Assembly (NCBI RefSeq): GCF_003711515.1
Contig: NW_021167080.1
Location: forward strand, 2,584,252-2,648,251
Source of the DNA: Sodiomyces alkalinus F11
Taxonomy: Eukaryota; Ascomycota; Sordariomycetes; Glomerellales; Plectosphaerellaceae
DNA: 64,000 nt
Reading direction: 5' to 3'
A program made the translations under genes and the position numbers. Numbering within the stretch: position 1 is the first letter of the stretch; each line of letters begins with the position of its first letter. Below the pieces are notes generated by a model that searched no databases, was not told the DNA's origin, and saw only the letters and a list, made by a program, of their open reading frames with translations. Below are positions 1-8,773 of the stretch, piece by piece.

Positions 1-1
1 C

Positions 2-472
2 GTGGTGGGGCCGGAGGAGTTCTTCGGCCCGAACGCGACGTACCGGTCGCTCGTCTGGTTCTTCCTCCTGGGGGCGGTGCTGCCCATACCGCTGTGGATG
101 TACAGCCGGGACCGGAAGAACAGCATCGTGCGCAAGGTCAACCTGCCGCTCATGTTCGGGTCCATGTCGTGGATCCCGCCCGCGACGGGGCTCAACTTCT
201 CCGTGTGGGCGCTTGTGTGCTACATCTTCAACTACCACGTCAAGCGGCGCGCCGGCGCGTGGTGGTCCAAGTATACCATGACCATGAGCGCCGCGCTCGA
301 CTCGGGCCTGGCGCTCGGCATCATTGTTGTCTTTTTTGGGTTCATATATCCCGGCGTTGTCGACAGTTTCAGGTGGTGGGGGACCGAGGTGTACAAACAG
401 GGCTGCGACTGGCAGGCCTGCCCTTATAAGACCGTGCCGGAGGGAGGGCACTTTGGACCGGATACGTGGTGA
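2..472 (+). CDS. OPT-family oligopeptide transporter, C-terminal part
   Basis: This is the 3' end of a gene that begins before the window. The frame is open from base 2 to a TGA at 470-472 and gives the last 156 residues. It contains at least three hydrophobic membrane segments and ends with the tail WWGTEVYKQGCDWQACPY followed by a PEGGHFGPDTW-type ending, which is characteristic of fungal OPT transporters (Isp4/Opt1 type). The family imports tetra- and pentapeptides or glutathione-like compounds across the plasma membrane with protons. The first codons read here are internal codons, not a start. Substrate cannot be told from this fragment. The family assignment is confident; the exon structure upstream is outside the window. 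Confidence 0.9.
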   Translation: MVGPEEFFGPNATYRSLVWFFLLGAVLPIPLWMYSRDRKNSIVRKVNLPLMFGSMSWIPPATGLNFSVWALVCYIFNYHVKRRAGAWWSKYTMTMSAALDSGLALGIIVVFFGFIYPGVVDSFRWWGTEVYKQGCDWQACPYKTVPEGGHFGPDTW

Positions 473-1064
473 TGTGATGATATGAAGGCAATGATCTCGC
501 GGAATGGACGTGGTTATGAAATGTGATGTGTTTTACGCCATATACGCAGGTGAATCTACCAAATCATTCTAGATAGCTTTTGGAAAATGGAAGGCCGCGT
601 TGTTGGTACCTTATATAGGCATAGAGATGGGCATATCGTAGCATAGACTATCTTCTTCTCTTTTCTTTTTTTTTCTTCTTCTCAAATACAAAATACCCAT
701 GGATATATCTGCATTCACTTGTGGAGTTTGGTTCGAAATTTGACTTTGGTGCGATGGCCTCTCCTATACGGAACATGTCAAGTCGGGTAATTAGTAAGCT
801 GACGTGAGGAGGCATGGAGACACCGAAGGAAATGGGCTTCTCACCGAAGTACACCTCGGTCAGGAGACCCTTGTCCACTCTTCTTCGCTTTTTCATATCC
901 CGACTTGGACATATTACGATGAGAATGTTCTGACAAACTCAATTCAACTTTTATTTCGTCTTTGCATTTTCATTGCTTCGTGTTTTTCAAGTCTTTACGC
1001 ATCATTTCAAAAAGGCCAAGTCTAAGCAGATGGACTTGTGTGGAAAATAGGGACACAGCCCAAT
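473..1064. other. intergenic, OPT gene 3' side to methyltransferase gene
   Basis: No gene is supported. It should hold the 3' UTR of the OPT gene and the promoter of the downstream methyltransferase. A pyrimidine tract lies at about 650-682. Short open frames on either strand here show no recognisable protein. Confidence 0.5.
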
Positions 1065-2134
1065 ATGTCTACCCGAGCACTTCTCAGCTCATTCGAGGAA
1101 GAGGTCCTTGACCCGGAAGAAGGTTTCAACGACTTTGAAACTGTCAAATTTAGCACTAACATGACCCAACAGAAACATTCGATCTCTTCTCCCACCCGAT
1201 CCCCTCGCAGAATCTAGGCTTCATCGACCCTAAAGCACAGAGCCTCGATGTCTCTGTCTCAATCCCCCCAGGTAACCAATCGACAGGTCCGGGAACAAAA
1301 GGAGCAGCGGCAAGAGAAGCAACGCTAGACTTCACCATCCACCAGTCGCCCGCGATCCTATCGTCGGACCGCGCAGGCGGTACGACAGGCGCAGTCCTGT
1401 GGAAAATCACGCCGCTATTCGCAGGATGGCTCGCCTCGCCCCTGGCCCAGCCGTTCTTGCCATCCCCCGCAAGCGAGGCCAGCACACGCCCCGGCCCGTC
1501 CTCTCCGCCGTCGATCCTCGAGCTCGGATGCGGCATCTCCGCCCTAACGGCCTTAGCCGCCGCATCCCGTGTGCGGAGGTACGTCCTCACCGACCAGCCC
1601 TACGTGAGTAAACTGGTACGGATGAACCTTGACGAGAACCGGGCCCCTCCCTCTTCCTCCTCGGGGAAGCGCCGCAAGACGAAGGGTTCCGGCTCTGCTG
1701 CTGTTGCTGCTGCTGCTGCTGCGCAGGGACAAGCGGTCGGGGGAGGAGAGATCCACTTCGTCCCGCTGGACTGGGAATTGGACCAGGTCACGCCTGCTCT
1801 GACCTGCTCGCCTGACAGGCGGAGCTTTGACGCCGTGGTGGCCTGCGATTGCGTCTACAACGAGGCGCTCGTGGGGCCGTTCGTCCAGACCTGTGCGGAT
1901 GCGTGCCGGCTTCGGCTTCGGGAGGCAGAGGAGGGCCGAGGCGGGGAGGGGGCGGCGGAACCATGCGTTTGCATTGTTGCGCAGCAGCTTCGCGCCCCCG
2001 AGGTTTTTGAGGCGTGGTTAAGGGCTTTCCACGCACACTTCAGGGTGTGGAGGGTGCCCGATTCCATGTTATCTGAGGGACTTCGCCTTGGGTCTGGGTT
2101 CGTGGTGCATGTGGGCGTGCTGAGGGAAGTCTAG
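1065..2134 (+). CDS. Class I methyltransferase, RKM5/METTL21D-like protein-lysine methyltransferase
   Basis: Proposed exons are 1065-1122 and 1173-2134, 339 residues. The 50-bp intron has a GCACTAAC branch site and ends CAACAG; removing it joins the ATG at 1065 to a frame that begins ETFDLFSHPIPSQNLGFID, the usual N-terminal motif of ribosomal lysine methyltransferase 5 and METTL21 relatives. The SAM-binding motif ILELGCGISAL lies near residues 133-143. The motif DAVVACDCVYNEALV matches the post-II D-C-V-Y signature of this group. Known relatives methylate lysines of ribosomal proteins or chaperones in the cytosol; the exact target here is not predictable. A low-complexity insert of Ser/Lys followed by Ala (about residues 185-215) interrupts the Rossmann fold and looks like a loop expansion. 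The donor GTTTCA is weak, so the first exon boundary is the least certain point. Confidence 0.82.
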
Positions 2135-2144
2135 AGGACATGGC

Positions 2145-2174
2145 GGCTTCGGCTTCGGCTTCGGCTTCGACTTC
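2145..2174. repeat. hexanucleotide tandem repeat GGCTTC
   Basis: Four perfect GGCTTC copies are followed by one GACTTC copy directly after the stop of the methyltransferase gene, in its 3' UTR. The same GGCTTCGG word also occurs inside the coding region near 1910. Confidence 0.9.
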
Positions 2175-2299
2175 ACTTGGTCTTATTTGCTCTCTGCCTA
2201 CTCTACCTATCGAGTGGCTAGAATTATGACGGAATGCCTTCGAGTCGTCAGTGGTCTGTCTATGTGAGGAAAATACCGAGTTCGCACCCCTCTCCCTCA

Positions 2300-3919
2300 C
2301 TACTCGTCAGGGGTGAGACTCAGTACCGCTTCAACATACGGCCAAACCCAGACAATGCCCCGACAAATATGGATCCCAATGGACAGCGCCGCCAGCACGA
2401 CAATATACATCATTCCAAACACGATCAAGTCGGTCCATGTTATTGTCCCCCGGGTGTATCGCCGCCGTATGCCAGACTGAGCATCGAAACAAGGGGATAT
2501 AACTCGCCAATAGTACCGTATCAGCCACCAGAGTAATTTAAAGAGCCAGGCCAAGATCCTTATGGAGTTTTTCAACACAACGGCAAGGCAACTGTGAGAG
2601 TCACTGTTTTCGTCCAATTGCGGTTTGGTGTCGCCATCACCTTCTTGTGGTGCTGCTGGCGTCTCTACCACGAGAACCGCCTCCTGTGCGCATTGCTCTC
2701 GCTGTGCCTGGGCGATTGACGCATTCTTCCGAGCCATCATCTCTCTGTATGCCTGTCGAGTTGCATCGTGTGGCCGAGCGCGGGGCGATAGAGCGGCCAA
2801 ACGCTTCCTGGTCATACCGAGCAGGCGCATCGAAGCCGCCCCGCGGGTGGCTGTTGGTAATGGCTGGACGCTGTTCGTCGTCGAGGTATTCATATGCCTC
2901 GTTGGTCCGGTCACAGCGTTCTTTTGAATGGCCTGGTCAGAGTCGGCAGTAATGGCAGTGAGGTTTTCCGAGGCGGATCCGGGTTTTGCGATTGTTGTCG
3001 GCTTCTCATTTGCATCTGCGCCGTCTCCTTCGCGGTCTCTTTCGCGACGACTACGTACACCTAAGAAAGAAACGGCTTGGACCGTCCTGTTTCGAACCCT
3101 CTCTCGCACGCCGCCCCCGCCACCCGGGTCGCTGCTTTCTTCGGACACAGAGGTGCCAATGCAAGGGACATCTCTTTGCGTGGAGGTTTTGTCTCGGTCC
3201 AGGCTTGATCGCTCCATTGCCGTAAAATTGAAGCGTCCCTTGGCAAGGGTTAGTGGGGGCATTTGGTCCCTAGGGACGTGAAAAGGGGTGTCCAGAGCTC
3301 TTCTCGGTTTCTTCCTGGTTCTCAGACCCACACACAGACGTTCGCGCGCGGAGGAGATGTCCCGGGCGCCTTGCTCCGTGGATGATCCTGCCGCAGCGTC
3401 AACTTGGCGGAAGTTGCGGGGGCATCGAGCTGGTCGCTGGAGACGATGCCGCGGGTCGAGGCCGATGTCGCTCTGAGAGCTGCTCAGGGGCGTCGGCAGG
3501 CGTGCCTCATCAGCGGACTGAGTGTCACTTCGAAGTGTGCTGCCGCTACTATTCTGACGGGGTTGAAGTCGGCGGGGGTGATGATGGCCCTGTTCTCGCT
3601 GCTGTTCAGGTGGTGTAATATCGCGAACGATGGTCCAGCCGTCTAGTTGATCTGTGGCTTCTTCTCGACCCCTAACGCCAGGTCCAGTCCGAGGTCCTAC
3701 GCTTACCAACAACTGGTTGAGATAAGGCGATTGCTGTCTCTCGGTGTAAGAGCGTGAAGCTAGTCCAGGGGCACCTGGGAGAGGAAAGGGTGGGATAGGC
3801 GGAGGGAGGGATGAGACGTGTAGGTCAAATCGCCTTGGGCCAGCAGTATCTTGGCCAAGCCCTGCGCCTGATGAGGATGGAGTGGATGGAGGTCCTGTAT
3901 CAGATATGGCGCCATCCAC
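2300..3919 (-). CDS. uncharacterised Ser/Pro-rich protein with C-terminal membrane segments; start unresolved
   Basis: A single open frame of about 540 codons runs on the minus strand to a stop at 2302-2300. Residues 1-430 are rich in Ser, Pro, Arg and Thr and probably disordered; a DGWTIVRDITPPEQQ segment lies near residue 95. The last 110 residues contain two strong hydrophobic stretches, one starting NSIRILAWLFKLLWWLIRYY and one with LIVFGMMYIVVLAALSIG, which predict a C-terminal membrane anchor or hairpin. No known domain was recognised. The frame has no ATG until deep inside: the first codon at 3919 is GTG, and a TAG sits at 3928-3926. A 36-codon ATG-initiated frame (4036-3929) ends at that TAG in the same phase, so an undetected intron or upstream exon probably supplies the start. 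Coding potential is likely; gene structure is not. Confidence 0.55.
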   Translation of the reverse strand: MDGAISDTGPPSTPSSSGAGLGQDTAGPRRFDLHVSSLPPPIPPFPLPGAPGLASRSYTERQQSPYLNQLLVSVGPRTGPGVRGREEATDQLDGWTIVRDITPPEQQREQGHHHPRRLQPRQNSSGSTLRSDTQSADEARLPTPLSSSQSDIGLDPRHRLQRPARCPRNFRQVDAAAGSSTEQGARDISSARERLCVGLRTRKKPRRALDTPFHVPRDQMPPLTLAKGRFNFTAMERSSLDRDKTSTQRDVPCIGTSVSEESSDPGGGGGVRERVRNRTVQAVSFLGVRSRRERDREGDGADANEKPTTIAKPGSASENLTAITADSDQAIQKNAVTGPTRHMNTSTTNSVQPLPTATRGAASMRLLGMTRKRLAALSPRARPHDATRQAYREMMARKNASIAQAQREQCAQEAVLVVETPAAPQEGDGDTKPQLDENSDSHSCLAVVLKNSIRILAWLFKLLWWLIRYYWRVISPCFDAQSGIRRRYTRGTITWTDLIVFGMMYIVVLAALSIGIHICRGIVWVWPYVEAVLSLTPDE

Positions 3920-3925
3920 TGCTTC

Positions 3926-4852
3926 CTAGCAGCGTTGACTGTAAAGTCTATCCCCCTTTATTGGGCGGTGGCTAGGCGGGATAGTTCTGAGACGATCTGA
4001 GAACGATGATAGTCTGTCGATGATGTGATAGAACATGCCAAAGGTCACGGCGTTAACGTTTAACGGTGTCAGAATGGTGGGTTAGAGATGAATGTGCACA
4101 CTTGCGGCTCTGTGGCATACAACGGCAAACGAGTGGTGATACGGGTAGTTGAAACAATCTTATACTTTTCTGTAAAGCATTCCAGTGACATATGTTTATA
4201 TCTTGGTGATGCAGGCTCTCGGGTGGAAGGCAAAGAGAATCTCGAAGAAAAAGAGGAAGCGAGGAAAGGAAAAGAAAAGCGCGGAAGAAACTCCTACCTT
4301 ACTTAACCTTACTTCCTAGCCTGAGACTCAACTGCTCAACTGGGGAAGGCGAAGCCGTGAGTACCTTACCTTATGAAAGAAACAACCCGCATTGAGATAC
4401 GGAGAGTACGGAAGATGTACCTTTCTTTCCAAGACCTGCAATGGTACCTATTGTACCTTACTGTCTCTAAGGTTAGATAAGGTAATGTCGCATCTCAGTT
4501 TTCGACTCCCCATCCAAAGAAGAAAGGGGGTGAAGAGGAGGGAAGGGGAAAAGAAAACGCAAAGGTGAACAGTCAACACACAGTAAGTACGATACGACTA
4601 AACACCATCATCCATCATACCCAGGAGCTCAAAACAAGGTGCCAGCATCATGTCCAGTTCCGTGCAATTTTGTCTTTGGGGTATGTATCCCTGCTGCCCG
4701 ATGCTAACACGGCCAAAAAGAAAGAAGAAAAAAAATATGAAGCAGAAAAGGGCAAAAACGCCACCATCCGAGACTCCGCTACGAGACCCTTAATACCCAG
4801 ACTTAATAAGACAGAGACGTATAAGCCACAGCCTAGACAGACTTCAAAGACG
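3926..4852. other. intergenic region
   Basis: It lies between the start side of the uncharacterised membrane-anchored gene and the 3' end of NUR1 (both minus strand). It has several TACCTTACC/GGTAAGGTA words near 4310-4490 but no protein-coding signal that I trust. The open frame on the plus strand from 4565 mostly overlaps NUR1 antisense and is not supported. Confidence 0.45.
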
Positions 4853-6391
4853 TCAATTCCATCCGGTCCACATCTTGGGATATCTCTCCTGTGTGAGCCT
4901 ATCCCGCTGTGCCTGGGCAAAAGGGTTAACCCCCCCAGAACCGGATGTTGTGGCCACCCCGTCGCCTCCCACCGTTACTCTTCTATGCTCCTTGAGTGGA
5001 CTCGACCTCTGCTGTTCCATCGCCGCCATCTCTCTCGAGTTCCTCGGCGATCTGAAACCGGACCCGATGTCGTGAAGGCTACTAGCCTTCTTCAGGGGAG
5101 AGTTGACGTGCGTGAACGCGCCGAGACTGCCCCCGAACTGTGTCCCCGTGCTCTTCGCGCTGCTCAGGCCGAGACCCGGTGATGGCGCCGACGGCATAGT
5201 CTGGTGTTGTTGATAGCCAGCCGGCAGGCTCTGTCGTGAACTCGAACGGCTGCCGGGCTGTGGAGTCGTCGATGCGGCGGTGCCCCATCGTCGGGCCGGG
5301 GTCTTATTCGTCGGAGTGAAGAGCCGGGGGTTCATGACGTTCGCCTGCGGTCGTAATTGAGACGACGTTTCGTAATCGGGGTCGACGTGTCGCATGTAGT
5401 TCGGGTTCGGAAAGGTTTGGAATTCTTTCTTGATCACCGTCGTCGGCGTGCCTAGCTGTACGGAGCCTCCCTTGTTCGTGTCGTCCTCCGACGAAGTCTG
5501 CGTGGCGACGTCGCGAACAACCGGGTGCAGCCGAGGGTGCACGAACTTGGTGTCGTATTCATGGAGCACCTCCTTGTGTATGATAGCCGTGTCCTTGATC
5601 TGCTGGGAGAATCGCGACTGCAGGAACAGGAGCTGCGCGCTCATGATGACCTGGAGGAGGAGGCAGTTGAACACCGTCACGCTGGGGCGCGGGTCCAACG
5701 GCACCAGCGGCAAATAAAGCATATACACAAGGACGTGGCCCGGGCTGAACAGAGCAAAGAGCTGGAGAGATACGGGCAACGGGTCCCAGACGGCCAATTC
5801 CCACACATCCCGTGTCTTATCCGGATGAGCCCTAGACTCGGCAGTCTCTGGTAGCATCACATTGGCCAGAAACCGCAGCGGCGATGAAGCTACTGGCGAC
5901 GACTGCACTTTGACGCGGGAAGCAGACGGTGTTTGTGGGGGCTGCTCGACGTTGACTTCAAATAGTCGGTAGTGTCGGGATCTCGTCATGGTGTAGATGG
6001 CGTTGGAGGTGGAGAGGAAAAGGAGAATCCAAACGAGCGTTCGGAACTTAATATGTGTCAGTAGAATCCAACCGCTTCTTTGCAACTAGCACCAAATGAT
6101 GATCCAGAGATTGTGGAAGAGGATCGCTCTCGTTTTGCGTACCAAATAAGTGGCCATGTTGCTGCTGCTGTAGTCACTAAACACATCATCTTGACCCCCG
6201 GACTCCCGGCTATTAGCTCGAGCGATCAGAAAGGCAAAGTTGAAAGCCAGGCCCAACTGAGTTCCTAGAGCCTTGGAGTCCCAGTCCCTGGTCTCCAGCT
6301 CCTCCGACAGCCAAAGCAAGAAATCCATGGGGTTCAGCATGGCCTTGATCCTTTCGGACCAAGGCTTGCGCCGGACAATGCGAGGAGGCAT
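4853..6391 (-). CDS. NUR1: Nuclear rim protein NUR1 (DUF2418 / Mug154 family)
   Basis: Proposed exons on the minus strand are 6391-6143 and 6046-4853, 480 residues. The start at 6391 gives MPPRIVRRKPWSERIKAM, the usual NUR1 N-terminus, followed by NPMDFLLWLSEELETRDWD. Without splicing the first frame stops at a TAG (6088-6086). A 96-bp intron, donor GTACGC, branch CTACTGAC, acceptor ATTAAG, removes the stop and keeps phase, joining ATYL to FRTLVWILL. Exon 2 has the family motif SRHYRLFEVN after a membrane segment and further hydrophobic segments near residues 140-215; the C-terminal half is Ser/Pro-rich. NUR1 proteins sit in the inner nuclear membrane and, in yeast, help tether rDNA and silent chromatin with Heh1/Src1. 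It is divergent from the V-ATPase gene, with 548 bp between the two starts. The exact intron borders are inferred. Confidence 0.88.
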
Positions 6392-6939
6392 CTCGTTACT
6401 CTTCTGGACAAGTATCCAATAGCAACGACATGGGAAACCTGTCAACTCGTCCGTCCCCTGAAGAAGAAAAAAATCACGGGATTAAGCTGAGGTCGAAGGA
6501 GCAAGGTCCGGTCCGGTCGTCGCGTCGAGAAAAAAAAAAAAAAAAAAAAAGGGACACCGTAAACTCGGGAAGGGAAGGTAGAAATGCAATTTGTTTATTG
6601 CACGACAAAGGCTCTTTTACTTTTTGTTGTTTGCTGCAGGTCGTGGCGCCAGGGGGTGACGTCCAGGTGGGGCCCTCAAGGCGGTAGTGGATAATAGCGC
6701 CAAGCATGTACCCCCTACCTCACGGAAGACACCACCGTATACGTACAGACTTAAGGTCAGATGTATCCGTACTTCGTAGGTACTCCCCACCCCATACAGT
6801 CCCTCACTTCGCTGCAGTGCCTGTGCTAGCGGGATCCGACCTCAAATGCAAGTTGGTTCGGTAACTGGCTGGAAACCTTCCAACTGCTTGACATCGCAAA
6901 CCCTCGACTCTGCCCCTCGTCGCAGATTCCCCCCTCACC
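6392..6939. promoter_or_regulatory. shared divergent promoter region of NUR1 and VMA7
   Basis: This 548-bp interval separates the two divergent ATGs and must hold both promoters. It contains a run of 21 A at 6530-6550, which is a plausible nucleosome-depleting element, and several GTAC words (CGTACAG, CCGTACTTCG) near 6740-6785. No further motif is assigned. Confidence 0.55.
6530..6550. repeat. poly-A run in divergent promoter
   Basis: Twenty-one consecutive A residues on the plus strand lie between the divergent NUR1 and VMA7 starts. Confidence 0.95.
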
Positions 6940-7585
6940 ATGGCGACGAACCAAGCAGATTACAAGGACCGGCAGTTTCTTGCTGTTATCGGCGACGAGG
7001 TTCGTGATCTGCAGGGTCTATTGAGTTGATCGTACAACGCAAGAGAGGCACGATGCAACTTGTTTACTGACGGACCATGACGATGATATACAGGACTCCG
7101 TCACGGGCTTGCTATTAGCAGGCATCGGGGTGCGTCACGCCAGCCGTCTTACTCTGCAACATCTCCACCGTTCCACCGGAGAGGAAACGAGACTGATGAT
7201 TTTCCGGAAACAGCACGTCACCACCACGGCCGACCAGCAGAAGAACTTCCTCGTCGTTGATAGCAAGACGGAGACCTCCGCCATCGAGGCGGCTTTTGAC
7301 AGTTTTACAGAGCGCAAGGACATTGGCATCGTCCTAATCAACCAGCACGTACGTCTTGATAAATGGAACCCCATGTCGTTGGAGAATGAACCGACACCCT
7401 GATTATCGCGGGAGTTTTGTATCCTGACAACAAACAAATAACAGGTTGCGGATCGCATACGGTATCGCGTCGACACCTACACTGCCGCATTTCCAGCAGT
7501 GCTGGAGATCCCCAGCAAGGACCACCCTTACGATCCCGAAAAGGACAGCGTACTGAGAAGGGTCCGGCGGTTGTTCGGCGAATAA
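6940..7585 (+). CDS. VMA7: V-type proton ATPase subunit F
   Basis: Four exons, 6940-6999, 7094-7129, 7214-7348 and 7445-7585, give 123 residues, the normal length for subunit F. All exon joins are in phase 0. Introns have TTACTGAC or CTGAT branch-like sites and ...ACAG acceptors; the third starts GTACGT. The protein begins [20 protein letters not shown], continues with [12 protein letters not shown] and has the conserved core [19 protein letters not shown], then ends in an [10 protein letters not shown] tail. Subunit F is in the central rotor stalk of the V1 sector and couples ATP hydrolysis to proton pumping into vacuoles and endosomes. Three introns in a 372-nt coding sequence make this the most intron-dense gene of the window. 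Identification is firm. Confidence 0.95.
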
Positions 7586-8021
7586 ACATGGGCATGTATT
7601 AGCGATCCGAGGAGGAATCGATTTGACGTTTGACGGACATGATATTCAGGGGATGTGGAAGCTCGATGAGTTAGAAAGTCTTTGTTCAAGGAAGCCCTCT
7701 CAATCCTGGAGGGGTATATAATAAACAATCTTATTCCATGCCAATGACCTTACACGTTACGAATAGATCTCAAAGAGAACAATATCATTCAGCCCCCTTC
7801 CTCCTCTCTTATCAGGACAGATGGCTTGGAGGAAATGTCTGCGACGAACAGAGCGAGAACTCAAATCAAAACCCTTGGTATGCCATAATAATGCCGCGAG
7901 TTAAATAAAGCTGAAAACAATCAGGGGAAGAAAAAAAAGGAAATGCTACCATCAGCCCGTGTGCTATCTGTGATGTATGGGAGAGAAAAATTGCAGCAAA
8001 TCATCCCGCCTCGTCCAACAA
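7586..8021. other. convergent 3' regions of VMA7 and the NPC2-like gene
   Basis: No gene is seen. Both flanking genes end here from opposite sides, so this should hold the two 3' UTRs and polyadenylation signals. Confidence 0.5.
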
Positions 8022-8773
8022 CTACAGTTCAACACCAAGGAAGCCCAAAGCCCTTCCACCCCGGGAGAATTCTACAGTTGCAGTCAAGCAGGTGATAGGC
8101 TCGTCATCCACGGTGTAGGCGTCGGCCGTGACGGTGTACTTGCCCTACGGTGTGGTTTAGCATGCATGTCCACGTATATCCAAGGGAGGCGCTTGTGGGT
8201 TCTACTTACGGGAGGGATCTCGGCCGGGAGGCTGACGGATTTCGTCAGAGACAGGACGCCCTTCTCAATGGGACACTTGAGGTCGACGTTCCCGACCTGC
8301 TCGCAGAGGTCGGCCTTGGTGCTGATGAGGCGAATTAAGCCGTACTTGACCTGCAGCAGGACGTAGGCGCCTTCCTCGATCGTCTTGTGTACGGTTCCGA
8401 CGGCCTTGATCACAAGGTCCTTGCCACTGCATAACATAGAAGAAAACATATCAGTTTCTGCAATTTGCCATCACGCTCTGAAAAGTATCATGTATTGTTG
8501 GGACCGATGACGAAGGGTATGAGATCGAGTGACGGGGGAGAGAGGATGGAACACGCACGCTTCGGGAGGGTTCGGCACAAGGTCAACGCTCTCGATGTGG
8601 ATAATGTCGCTGTCGTGAGTGCCCGGGCATAGTTCGAGGGGCGAGTCGCCGGGAATCTTCAGGTTGTCATCGGCGGAGATGATGCTCTGGTCCCTCTCGA
8701 CGGGGATGGTCCTTGCCGAGGCTGGGACTAAGCCGACGGACAGCAGAGCGAGGGCGGCATTGGCGAACTTCAT
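8022..8773 (-). CDS. Secreted/vacuolar ML-domain protein, NPC2-like phosphatidylglycerol/phosphatidylinositol transfer protein
   Basis: Three exons on the minus strand, 8773-8559, 8426-8210 and 8144-8022, give 184 residues. The start MKFANAALALLSVGLVPASA is a clear signal peptide. The mature part has the family features PGDSPLELCPGTHDSDIIHI, ESVDLVPNPPEA, VKYGLIRLISTKADLCEQ and DDEPITCLTATVEF, with the conserved cysteines of the MD-2-related lipid-recognition fold. NPC2 proteins carry sterols or phospholipids in the vacuole lumen; fungal relatives are annotated as PG/PI transfer proteins. Introns begin GTGCGT and GTAAGT and the joins restore the conserved PPEAGKDL and EIPPGKYTV sequences, which supports the splicing. 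An ATG six codons upstream (8791) is possible but weakens the signal peptide. Confidence 0.93.

Noticed and set aside
3652..3706. possible 55-bp intron (GTAAGC...CCACAG) in the 540-codon frame
   Set aside because: Its length is not a multiple of three, and splicing would force exon 1 into a frame that has stops and no ATG.
4565..5182. 205-residue plus-strand frame
   Set aside because: Overlaps the NUR1 coding sequence in antisense and begins in a region without coding character.
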